A DNA stretch of 41,691 nt from Acanthamoeba castellanii str. Neff (Eukaryota; Discosea; Longamoebia; Acanthamoebidae), in assembly GCF_000313135.1 (NCBI RefSeq), contig NW_004457681.1, positions 29,526 to 71,216 of the forward strand, given 5' to 3'. Shown here in pieces: positions 27,803-36,552 of the stretch. A program made the translations under genes and the position numbers. Below the pieces are notes generated by a model. The model did no database searches. It was not told the origin of the DNA and saw only the letters and a program-made list of their open reading frames with translations. Numbering within the stretch: the stretch's first letter is position 1; each line of letters starts with the position of its first letter.

Positions 27803-28080
27803 TCTCCTCCTTCCTTGTCAAACGTAGCACGTTTGAGGCGTGCGAAAAGATGCAAGAGGTTGCAGACTGATGACTGAGCGCAGAGTTTGTTGTTTGCTTT
27901 TGGTCGCGTAGGGGGAGCTTTGTCGTTGCAGGCCACCACCCCGCCTTCACTTCAAAACGCGAGTGTAGCGCGGAAGCACCTTCACCGCACCTTGCGCGGC
28001 AGAAGAAAATAGGTGAGAAACGATTTTTCTCTGGTCTTTGATTTTCTAACGAAAAAATAGAAAATGATAGAACAAAACAG
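27803..28080. promoter_or_regulatory. Divergent promoter, ankyrin-BTB / TFIIF beta
   Basis: 278 bp between start codons. The 3' part is AT-rich (GAAAAAATAGAAAATG, about 28050-28065) just before the TFIIF beta ATG. No canonical TATA box is clear. Confidence 0.45.
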
Positions 28081-29282
28081 ATGATGAACCAACAGCAGCA
28101 GCAACAAATGGAGAAGGGCCAGCAGGCGGTAGCCGCTGCTGCGGTGGAGCGAGAGGTAGATATGCGACGTGCGGGTCGTCGCGTATTCCTTATCAAGGCG
28201 CCCGTCTATCTTGCCAAGGCATGGGCCGAGGCGGGGGCGGGGGCGGATCTGGGCCGCCTCTTCCTGAACCCAGCAGCCCTCCCCGTCATCGAGGGTTCGA
28301 ACATCGATGGCAGCACTACAACTTCAACGACTGCTGCGGGCCAGAAGCGCAAGCGAGTGGATGATGGCCCTATTCCTCAGGGCGTAGTGGGGCGATTAAT
28401 GGCGGGCGGCTCGGAGGGGGCCGTGCGCGAGCACACCATCTCCTTCGTGAAGCTGCCCGAGCCATCCTACTGCTTCTCGGACAGCGAAAGTACACACAGC
28501 ATTGCCATTCTCCATCTCACAATTCAATCATTCATTCGTTCACCATGCAAGAGAGCGCGCCGTTGTGGTGCCGAGGCGGCATAGATTGATTGTTTGTCAA
28601 CGTTGTTGCGTGCAGAGGGCTTCGCGGTGGAGGGTGCGGCACGCGTGCGGCTGGACGCGCAGCCGGTGTTCAGCAAGGAGTACAGATCGTTCGTGAAGGT
28701 GCGCGAGGAGAAGGAGAACGTCAAGACGCGCGAGCTCAAGCGCATCGACAACAACGAGACCGACATCAAGCGCCCGCGACCCTCGCTACTCAAGGTGCGC
28801 TTGATGACCTCTCGTCTCTCTCTCTTTGTCTGTCTCTCTACTCGTTGCCGCATAGTTGTCATTCCACACTCACACCCGGTGGTGGCTGGTGGCTGGTGGT
28901 GCAGCCGAAGAAGAAGGAGGACCTGGTGCAGGACAAGATGACCCGGATGCCGCGATCGGAGCTCATCGAGCTCATCTTCTCCTGCTTCCGGCGACAGGAG
29001 CACTGGTCGCTCACGGCGCTGCGAGAGTACACGCAGCAGCCCGTGGTCTACCTCAAGGAGGTGCTCAACGAGGTCTGCACCTACAACAAGAAGGTACCGC
29101 GCGGCCTCCTCCTCCAGCGATCAGTTCTCAGAGAAGACGCGTGCGTGCGTGCGTGCGTGCTGCTCACCTCGCGCACTGGGCGCTCTGCGGTGATGCCACA
29201 GGGAGAGCACAGGAGCACATTCGAGCTGCGGCCCGAGTTCCGAGAGGAGAAGAAGAAGCCCGCTGCCGACCCGCCGGCGTAG
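28081..29282 (+). CDS. GTF2F2: Transcription initiation factor TFIIF subunit beta (RAP30)
   Basis: TFIIF beta binds RNA polymerase II and helps load it at promoters. Four exons (28081-28489, 28616-28794, 28905-29093, 29202-29282) sum to 858 nt, or 285 residues; human RAP30 has 249. After a Gln-rich start (MMNQQQQQQMEKGQQ) the dimerisation domain begins VFLIKAPVYLAKAWAEAG, like the family's W-L-x-KVPKYL. The linker holds VFSKEYRSFVK and RPSLLKPKKKEDLVQDK. The winged-helix DNA-binding domain is ELIELIFSCFRRQEHWSL, QQPVVYLKEVLNEVC and GEHRSTFELRPEFR, the last matching the family's K-x-T-W-x-LKPEYR end. The PVVYLKE segment is diagnostic. The frame is intact with all GT-AG introns and ends at the TAG 29280-29282. 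Confidence 0.95.
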
Positions 29283-29436
29283 TTGTCGTGTGTCGTGCCG
29301 AGTGTGTCGTGTCGTGTCGTGTCGTGTGGCTACAACAACGCAACGCGCGTGGTTCATGGGAATATGTACATTGGCAATGCACGATTTGTTTGTTGTGTCT
29401 CTCTCGACACGAACACGAGCGGGTTCAGAACTTGTG

Positions 29437-31654
29437 TTAGTTGAGGAGGTTGGCCAGGCTCATGGCTGACTTCTTGGGCGTGGAGGAAGACGACGACGAC
29501 GAAGAAGAGGAGGAGGATGGCGGGGTCGATGGGTTGCGTTGGTGCTTGTAGCTGTCGCGTGGGGTGAGGGCCTCGTGTGGCGCGTTGTTGCGCAGCTGGT
29601 GCACGATGTCCCGCACGATCAGCACCCCTTCGCTCTTTTCCTTCTGGCCCCTGTAATGCCACACGGCACACGGCACACGGCACACGACACGCGATGAGCA
29701 CTTGGGAGAATCGCAACAAGGCTTTCACAGCGCACGCACCCGAGTTCTTCTTCGAGGAGGCCGATCAGCCGCTCGACCAGATCCGGGAAGTGGTACGTGT
29801 GCGCCGTTTGCCGCATCTTTTGGCACCTGGCGGGCGGTCAGCGGCCCGAGTTGCGCGCGACGGGGAAAGAGCGGTAAGTCCAACCAACAGAAAACGAGAA
29901 CACCGCAGCAGCGGCGGAGCCGGCACGTGCGTGCCGGGGGAGAGAGAGAGACGAGGGTGGGGCGGGTTCGCGTACTCGGAGTAGAGGAGGTCTTTCTTCT
30001 GCGGCAGCCCCGCCACGCAACGGAGGACCTTCTGGCAGTCGCTCTGTTCCATTCGCACCACCACCACCAAAATTTGTTCATTAACGCGCACGACACGACA
30101 CGACACGCACGCCGCAAGCAACACATAGGGTCGCTGGTGGTTACCTGCAGGACGTCGGGCGAGATGGACGGAATCGAGTACACGCCCTTCCCGATCGCGT
30201 AGCTCTTCGCGTGTGTGGTTTGCTGCAAACAAACAAATGGAAAACAACAACAAACAGCGGAGTGCCAGCGTGAGCGACACCTTAAGTACATGCACCGTGT
30301 TTGGGGGGCGGGGGCGGGGGCGGTACCTTCTTGATGGGGAAGGCGGTGGCGAAGGGCGAGTAGGGCGGGGCCATCGTGGAGATGAGCGCGGGCGGCGTGC
30401 TCTCGGTCCAGGCCATCAAGTCGTACAGTGGCAGTTTGGGCGACAGCACGTGCAGCACCAGACCTGCGGCCGCACCTCGCCGCGTCAGCGCGCGACCAAC
30501 GACACGCACGCGCACCACCGCACACGCACACGCACACGCGTAATGGCATGACACACGACACGGAGGTACGTACAGTCGGTGGTGCCCTCGTTCATGGAGC
30601 TGATGAGGCCGAACCATCGATGGCCCAGCTGCACGACGCCCACCTTCTTCTCGCTCTTGAGACACGCGTTGAGCATGAGGCACAAAGCCAGATCGTCCTC
30701 CGTAATTCCCAGCCCTGCGTGCGGTGTGTGCGGTGTCGTGTGCGATGTCGTGTGCGATGTCGTGTGCGGTGTCGTGTGCGGTGCGTGCGTGGTAAACACA
30801 CGCACACTGAGAGAGCGGGAATGACAATGCAAGGGAGAGACGAGGCGTGCCTTGGTCGAGGCTGGCCTGGGACGGAAGCGGGATGATGGCGTGGGTGGAG
30901 AGCGAGGGCGGGCTGGGCAGCTTCGCGGCCGCCATGAACCCGATCAGCGGCAGCAGACCCGGAAACGATCGCGGCAGCTCTGCGCGTTGAACAAAACGAA
31001 ACCATCGGAGCACACCGTGAGCCAAATATTAATCGGCGTGTGCGCGTGTGCGGTGGTGCGTGTGCGGTGGCGCGTGTGCGGCGTGCGTGGTGGGGGGGGG
31101 AAGCTAGGGGCACGTGCCAGTGTGTACAATGTTGTGTTGGAAGAAGGAGAGGTTGGGGTTGGGATAGAGGGTGATACGGCGCGCAAAGTGGCCCAGCGTG
31201 AGCTGCCCATCGTACAGCCCATCTACCCAGCCGCAAGCCGTGAGCCCACACGAGCGCACACGGAGACACGCGACACACACGACACACACGAGCGCACACA
31301 CGACAAAAACGACACGTCCAGGTACGTACAGTGTGTGCGGGCGAGGCTGTCGAAGGCCTGCTTGAGCTGGGGCGCGGAGTGTGGGGGCTCGATGAGATGG
31401 AAGCCGCCGCCCTGGAGCGTGGCCAGCTTCTGGTACTTGCGGAGCATGCCGCTGCCCTGCTGGTTCTGGTTCTGGCCATCGCCGGCCGCGGCCGTCTTCT
31501 GTCGCTTGCGCAGCTCGGAGGCGCCGTCGCCAAGCCGCTCGACCTGTGGTCGGCCCGAGCCCAGGGCCACCACGTGCAGCTTCACCGAACTGGGCAGCTC
31601 CATGTCCACCTTTCCATCGCCTGTCGTACACACCGCACACGCACACACACACGC

Positions 31655-31685
<31 letters not shown>

Positions 31686-32348
31686 ACGCACACGCACACC
31701 ACGACACACACACCGCACACACATTATCGCACACGTCCGACACATCATTGGTGAGCGTGCAGAAGTTAGTGCGGGGGGGAGGGGGCGGACGGCGTACTGG
31801 CGTCGGCAGAGTGGTGCAGGGCGTCGGTGATGAAGATGATTTGGGTGGGCGCCATGTCGGCGCCGAACCGGACGTAGATCTGCCGCAGGGCTTCGGTCAG
31901 CCCGGCGTCGGCGTCCGTGGCATCGCTGCCGCACAGCTCAATCGAGTACCTGCAGCGCCAGCCCCCAACCAAACGGTCACTCACGCCGTGCCCGGCAGCG
32001 CGTGTGTCGTGTGCGTGTGCGGTCGTGCGTGTGCGTGTGCGTACAGGGCCTTGCGGATGTCGCCGTAGTCGCGGGTGAGGGGCACCGCCAGCGGTTGGCC
32101 GACGTCGGTGGGGCCGAGAGCCACGAGGCCCACCACCTCCATCGGGTGGTTGTCCTCCAGGTATTTCAGGAAGTGCATCACCGCTGTGTGGGTGTGTGTA
32201 GAAGGAATGGATGTTCACGCCGGGCCTGCACGCGATTCGAATCATCGGGGGGGGGGGTACCGAGCTGCACAAGTTCTTTGCGCGTTTGGTTCCTGGTGGC
32301 CACCTGCCCCAGGGAGGCGGACGTGTCGAGCAGAAAGATCGTGGGCAT
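29437..32348 (-). CDS. INTS14: Integrator complex subunit 14 (INTS14/VWA9) homologue
   Basis: INTS14 belongs to the Integrator INTS10-13-14 module, which acts on nascent RNA polymerase II transcripts. The ATG at 32348 gives MPTIFLLDTSASL, where DTSAS is a von Willebrand A MIDAS (DxSxS). Then come EVVGLVALG, VPLTRDYGDIRKAL (compare the family's FTRDY) and QIIFITDALHHS with the third MIDAS Asp. The beta-barrel region has YDGQLTLGHFARRI and FMAAAKLPSPPSL. The C-terminal part shows KKVGVVQLGHRWFGLI, KSYAIGKGVYSIPSI, SDCQKVLRCVAGLPQKKDLL and HTYHFPDLVERLIGLLEEEL, all aligning in order with INTS14 as I know it. The end is Ser-rich (SSSSSSSS) and ends SLANLLN, TAA. About 11 exons give roughly 500 residues. 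An intron-acceptor-like TTGCAG lies just before the ATG, suggesting a 5'-UTR intron. Confidence 0.87.
31640..31725. repeat. Intronic (CACACA)(CGCACA) array
   Basis: CACACACACACGC and (CACACG)n units in an INTS14 intron. Confidence 0.75.
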
Positions 32349-32532
32349 CTGGGCCTGCAATTGAAGAAGAGCTCAAATGTTAAGGACCTTGGAATTCTTT
32401 TATCTTTTCCTTTCTTCCTTCTCTTTATGGAAGAAAATGTTTTCTCATTTTTCCTTTCTTTCCTTCTTCGGTTCTTTGTTGAAACGGCGGAAGATTGTGT
32501 ACCCGAAGATCATCGACAGCTCTGTGCTCCAC
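32349..32532. promoter_or_regulatory. Divergent promoter, INTS14 / saposin-like
   Basis: 184 bp between start codons, pyrimidine-rich on the plus strand (TTTATCTTTTCCTTTCTTCC). If the TTGCAG before INTS14 is a real acceptor, the INTS14 5' exon overlaps this region. Confidence 0.45.
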
Positions 32533-32877
32533 ATGAAGTTCCTCTTCAGTTCTCTTCTCGTTTCGATTGTGGTTGTTCTATTCTCTCTTTCGAGCGCCAG
32601 CGCTGCACGGGAGCCCCCCGAGCAGGAGTGCGTCTGGTGCTACATGACCTGCAACTACATAAGCGAATGGCTTCTGGCAAACGCCACGGAGACCTTCATC
32701 GAACAGAAGCTCCAGGTGCTGTGCGACGTGGCTCCTTCGCCGTTGAACCAACAGTGCGACGCCCTCGTTATGCAGTACCTCCCACAACTGTTCCAGTTGA
32801 TTAGCGGCAACGAGTGGACCTACATACAAGACTTGTGCGGTGAAATTGGCGCCTGCCCACCGGCTAAGAGGCGTTGA
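32533..32877 (+). CDS. Small secreted saposin-B domain protein
   Basis: A single exon encodes 114 residues. The signal peptide is MKFLFSSLLVSIVVVLFSLS, with probable cleavage after SSASA. The mature part is one saposin-B fold of about 85 residues: ECVWCYMTC, then YISEWLLANATE, QVLCDVAPSP, QQCDALVMQYLPQLF, and LCGEIGAC. The six canonical saposin cysteines are present (CxxC; two in the middle; C-x5-C at the end), plus one extra Cys in YMTC. Saposin-like proteins bind or perturb membrane lipids; some protist members form pores in prey bacteria, others help lysosomal lipases. Nothing here decides between these roles. It is divergent with INTS14 and has its own AATAAA at 32921. Confidence 0.85.
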   Translation: MKFLFSSLLVSIVVVLFSLSSASAAREPPEQECVWCYMTCNYISEWLLANATETFIEQKLQVLCDVAPSPLNQQCDALVMQYLPQLFQLISGNEWTYIQDLCGEIGACPPAKRR

Positions 32878-32920
32878 GGTGCACCGATGTAGAACGGAAG
32901 GAACCACATTGAAGAATGAT

Positions 32921-32926
32921 AATAAA
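32921..32926 (+). terminator. Polyadenylation signal of the saposin-like gene
   Basis: AATAAA 44 nt past the TGA stop. Confidence 0.7.
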
Positions 32927-32981
32927 TGACGAGCATCATTCCCTATGAAGGTTACTTATAACAGATTCGGCGGTCACGGTG

Positions 32982-33089
32982 ATGGACTCGGCCGGCACCG
33001 CCACGGTACTTGGAGGAGTCATCGACGCCGAGCAATTGTTTGCGCTCAGCATCATCAACACAGTGCTCCTCTACAATCAAGAGCCAACG
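32982..33089 (+). other. Orphan first-exon-like segment
   Basis: An ATG at 32982 opens MDSAGTATVLGGVIDAEQLF, then ALSIINTVLLYNQEPT, and ends at a good GTATGT donor near 33089. The codons look coding and the frame is open upstream to an acceptor-like TATAACAG. No convincing following exon was found: after the acceptor near 33170 the frame reads LTANSKIGRGPLW and then a (GTG)n tract. It may be a 5' gene fragment at a breakpoint. Not recognised. Confidence 0.4.
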
Positions 33090-33269
33090 TATGTGTGTGC
33101 GCGCTCGTGTGGTGTGTCTGTGAGAGTGAGCCTGCGTGCGTGGAGAGAACAAACAACCACATCCACCCACAGTGGCCTGACGGCCAACTCCAAAATTGGG
33201 AGGGGTCCCCTCTGGGGATGTGGAGGTGTGGGGGTGTGGGGGTGGTGGTGGTGGTGGATCACAACAACT

Positions 33270-33605
33270 CTTTACGGCGTACATACCACCGATGTCGGTG
33301 ATCTTGGTGGCGTTGGTGCAGCGTCGCGATGCTGAGGCACCCGGCCGTACAGGGCCGCGTGGTTCCGATTGACGAAATAATGGCGCTTGTACCCGGCACG
33401 TACACCACACACACAACACGTGCACTCAAGATTTGGGCGGCATGCACCGCCGCTGGATTGCAGTGACTGCAACGGCAAACCCTTCGCCTCAACACCACCA
33501 CCCTGTGAGAGCAGACCTAGTTCATCATCAGCATCAATGACACCCAGTACCTCCAATCCAGAGATCTCACTGATGCCCTTGAAGTTGTTGCTCCAGGGGC
33601 ACCAG
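33270..33605 (-). other. Coding-looking fragments, unknown
   Basis: Minus-strand pieces look coding but do not assemble. They include CGNSWCPWSNNFKGISEISG (about 33600-33540), then LQSSGGACRPNLEC (about 33470-33425) after an acceptor-like GTTGCAG, and RRCTNATKITDIG (about 33335-33295) before a GTATGT donor. An alternative reading of the middle part is VLGVIDADDELGLLSQGGG. Cysteines and Asn/Ser-rich sequence suggest a secreted protein. No domain is recognised. Confidence 0.35.
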
Positions 33606-33618
33606 GAGTTGCCACAAT

Positions 33619-33999
33619 CTATTTATTGAAATGGTGCAGGTCAAGTGAGGTGCAGCATCTGAACTGGTTCTTGGCTGGTGGCTGAACGTGTGGGTAGCAC
33701 CTGTTGGCATTGCTGGCACACCATTGTGATCCATTGGCGCTGTTGCACTGTGTGCACCTTGTGACGCCTGAGTGTCCGCAGTTGGTGCTGGATATGCTGG
33801 CAGTCATGTGTCTACACATGCCCTCTGATGCCTCATGATAGTGTGCATTGCATGAGTGGAGGGGGAATTGGACATCATGTTCCCCCCTTGTTGTGATGAA
33901 ACAACTGAAGCGTTGCCCGCATGTTAATCTGTACGCCTCCTGAGAGAAGTGCAGTGGTGGCGCGTTTCGCCATGCTTGTTGCTGTTTGCAATGGTTCAC
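33619..33999 (-). other. Cysteine-rich open frame without a clear start
   Basis: An uninterrupted minus-strand frame of about 127 codons with many Cys and His (MCRHMTASISSTNCGHSG, CTQCNSANGSQWC, NRCYPH). The C-x2-C-x7-W-C-x6-C spacing is weakly like a PSI/plexin cysteine module. It has no ATG near its 5' end and stops in AATAAATAG, where the stop codon overlaps a polyadenylation-like signal. It could be the last exon of a broken extracellular protein gene, perhaps linked to the fragments just downstream. Base composition is lower in GC than the flanking genes. Confidence 0.35.
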
Positions 34000-34080
34000 C
34001 CTTTTATTTGTTCACAATAAAGGGGTGGAACATGTCCCAACAACCAAGAGGGTCCTGTCTATCTGTCGTCGTCGGATCCT

Positions 34081-34575
34081 TCAAAGCTGTACACTTCGCC
34101 TGCCCATTTGGCGAGATCGTGCCCCAATTCGTCCACTGTGACTCTGAGACTGGCCTTCTCGCTGCTCATGATCCCCGCCAATGTGGCTTAGTCCAGGTCT
34201 GAGATTGTCACGTCGCCATAGAGCACGTCGTGCATCAGCTGGTACTCGCGCTCGCAGGGTACGCTCACAAGGAAGTAGGCGGTGTACTGGTACCCGCGCA
34301 TCATGGTCTTGAGGAAGAGCAGCGCGCGTGCCGCGAGTCTCAGCTTCGGCCTTGATTGCCTTGATCCTGAGTTTCAGCTCCGCGACGGGCTCGAGTACGA
34401 CATTGGACTCTTCGCGCTTCCTGAGTCGATCCACGACGGCCGTGGTGTTCACACTCGTCGGCCCGATCGGCGTCGATATTACGCTCGAGTCTAGATGACG
34501 GCCTGGTCCGGCCTTCTTTGGCGAAATGTTGAAGAAAGCGAGATTGGCCAATGAACAGCCTGTGCCCATTTTCAT
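34081..34575 (-). pseudogene. Broken unknown gene (frameshift and in-frame stop)
   Basis: An ATG at 34575 opens MKMGTGCSLANLAFFNISPK, and the frame stays convincing through VVDRLRKREESNVVLEPVAE and LKLRIKAIKAEAE. Near 34,330 the sensible reading moves by one base, to ALLFLKTMMRGYQYTAYFLV, then CEREYQLMHDVLYGDVTISD. That stops at a TAA near 34,190, after which a further coding-looking stretch reads ATLAGIMSSEKASLRVTVDE. Two lesions within 250 nt suggest a pseudogene. The stop could instead be the true end and the frameshift a sequencing error. The middle is coiled-coil-like. No family recognised. Confidence 0.4.
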
Positions 34576-34681
34576 TTTCGGACATGGCGGGATATAACTT
34601 GTCCAGTTTCCACCAATCCACAAATTGTCGGGGACCAGTGGCACTGAGACGGTTTTTTCACTTTGCAACCAACAACACTGG

Positions 34682-35852
34682 ATGAGGATGATCAATAGGC
34701 AGCTGCTGGGCCTCCTCTTGGTTGCGACAACAATGTCGTTGCTGACCCTCCCCAGTGCGCAGGCAACCACCCGTACGTATTATCCACATTTTTATCATAC
34801 ACTGTGTTGCTGACATGAGAAGGGTTTGATTGTTGAAGGTGATGTGTGTCTTCGCGGGTGCGGCTACTCTACCATTAGCTCCGCACTTCTGGCTGCGAAC
34901 TCTGGCGACGTGGTGCACATCCACAATGGGGCATACGCAAACGAACCACTTAACATCGACGTTTACAGCAACATCACCATCAGGTGCACACCTGTTCCAC
35001 ACAGGTCTCTTTTTTGTTCTGTTACCAGAGTTAAGCTTGTGTCTCTCTACACACCAGGACTGACGGTCAGGTTATTGTGAGCCCACAATCTGACGCCAGC
35101 ACTAAACGGCTTGTGTGGTGGCTGGGTATTCTGGGCCACATCACGCTGGAGGGCGACCTGTCGTTCATGATTACACCATCGGGTTACCTCGCGCCAGTTG
35201 GGAGCTATTTGGGTGTTGTTACAGTTGGTCGAGGTGGTTCCTTCATCCAGCAAGGCAATCTTCTGTTCTCATTTAAAGGTTCGTGGCGTTGTATCTTGTT
35301 GGGCTTGTGTCCTGTACCTCACCTCAAGGTCTTGTTGTCACAGGCTCTCACTCATGCACTGCAATTGGTGTCCACGGGTATTGGAAGCAAAGTGGTTCAC
35401 TCTCTGTTATGGGCACCTCGCAAGCTGGTATGCACCCGTTTTAACTGGTCACATGTGCCTGCTCATATCCACTCAACCATCTATATGGCTTTGTGAACAG
35501 GCATTTTTGTTGCTGGCTCATGGTACCTTGATGCAGACACCCAAGTAACTATGGACCTCCTTTTGCATTTGGTCATGCTCCGGGAACGTGACCATAGACA
35601 TGGACGACACCTGCAACGCCATGGGCTGTTCGAGGAGCCCTGAGATTAAAGTTACTGGCCAGTTTTACGCGCGTGTGGGCAGTAAATGCTACACCCTTTC
35701 AGGTAAACCGCCGCCAACATCACTAGAGTGCTCACCGCCTTGTTCTTCGTCTCTCACAACTCTCTTTTAGACCAACAGAGCTGTCACACTCAAGAGACAC
35801 CCTGTCTCCACAAGCCCCTTCCAGCAGCGCAGTGGATAAACGGCCAGCCCTA
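34682..35852 (+). CDS. Secreted beta-helix-like protein with apparent frameshift
   Basis: The ATG at 34682 opens a signal peptide, MRMINRQLLGLLLVATTMSL, ending near SAQA. Short introns of roughly 65-75 nt fit: exons 34682-34772, 34839-34983, 35058-35278, 35344-35427, 35501-35544. The mature part reads YSTISSALLAANSGDVVHIH, NITIRTDGQVIV, GHITLEGDLSFMI and SLSVMGTSQAGIFVAGSWYL. The ISSALLAANSGDVVHI start and regularly spaced short strands are typical of pectin-lyase-like right-handed beta-helices. After DADTQ near 35,545 no acceptor restores the next good frame (GNVTIDMDDTCNAMGC to about 35,700); a one-base shift would. A last exon from about 35,771 would end at a TAG at 35850-35852. No catalytic site is recognised; GC is lower than in flanking genes. 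Confidence 0.5.
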
Positions 35853-36130
35853 GACCGGTTGTGATCCTTTTATGGCTGAATACTTGTGCAACTCTTTGAT
35901 GACCGGCACCGCCGCCGAAAATGATTTTACGATCACCCGAGCCATCGTACACGAGCTTGTTGAAGGCGCTCACGATCTTGCCATCGCAGTACAGCGATAC
36001 TCCCCATAGTGCCATAGTACCCGGTCCCGTGGTGTTGGCGTTGCTGGTGTGTAGACACTCGCTGGCGGTGTTAACCGTACATTTGCTGTTGACGCCGTCG
36101 AAGGCCGACGAGGACTGCTTGCTCCCCTTT
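35767..36130 (-). other. Unassigned open frame, convergent with the beta-helix-like gene
   Basis: The frame is open on the minus strand from about 36,290 down to a TAG at 35767. The part below 36,130 looks coding: SAFDGVNSKCTVNTASECLH, MALWGVSLYCDGKIVSAFNK, YDGSGDRKIIFGGGAGHQ. The last roughly 30 codons overlap the end of the plus-strand gene. No start codon or family is recognised. It could be a gene remnant or an alternative 3' exon of the small gene just upstream, read in another frame. Confidence 0.35.
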
Positions 36131-36552
36131 ATCTTCTGCTCCGCTGCGGCGCCACTGGCGACGAGGCCGCCTCGGTTGTTTCCTCTTCCACCGACAGCAG
36201 ACTTCTCTTGCGCCGGCCACCGCCGCGGTCCTCGCTGTTGGATCAAAACACGCGCGCTAAGCAACCAAGGCACATGACACGCACCACACCGACACATGAC
36301 ACACACGACACACGACACACACGACACACACGATACACGACACACACGACACACGCAATAGTACGCAAGACTTTGAAAGAGTGCGTACCTAGCTTCCTCG
36401 GGCTCTGGCGATTTTTCCAGTTCTTCTTCTTCTTCATCATCATCGCCCTCGCCATGGTAGTCGGCCTTGCGCTCCTTCTCCTTCGGCTGCTTGTCCTCGT
36501 TGGCCTTGGCCTCCTCGATCAGGCGCTCGAGCACGGGGTTGGCGCTTGTCAT
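36129..36552 (-). CDS. Small acidic/basic protein, 89 residues, unknown
   Basis: Two exons, 36552-36389 and 36234-36129, join in frame (270 nt, 89 residues). Donor GTACGC and acceptor CAACAG flank an intron full of CACACGAC repeats. The protein begins MTSANPVLERLIEEAKANED, has an acidic run (GEGDDDEEEEELEK), then a basic GGGRRKRSLL that looks like a nuclear signal, and ends PQRSRR, TAA. The GC-rich codon use matches normal genes of this genome. Function unknown. In the second exon another frame is also open, so the end of the protein is not certain. Confidence 0.5.
36290..36358. repeat. Intronic CACACGACACA array
   Basis: Tandem CACACGACAC units in the intron of the 89-residue gene; same family as the repeats in the other genes. 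Confidence 0.75.

Noticed and set aside
32533..32877. Naming the saposin-like protein as a known amoebapore-type toxin
   Set aside because: Only the general saposin-B fold is supported; the sequence does not allow a specific functional name.
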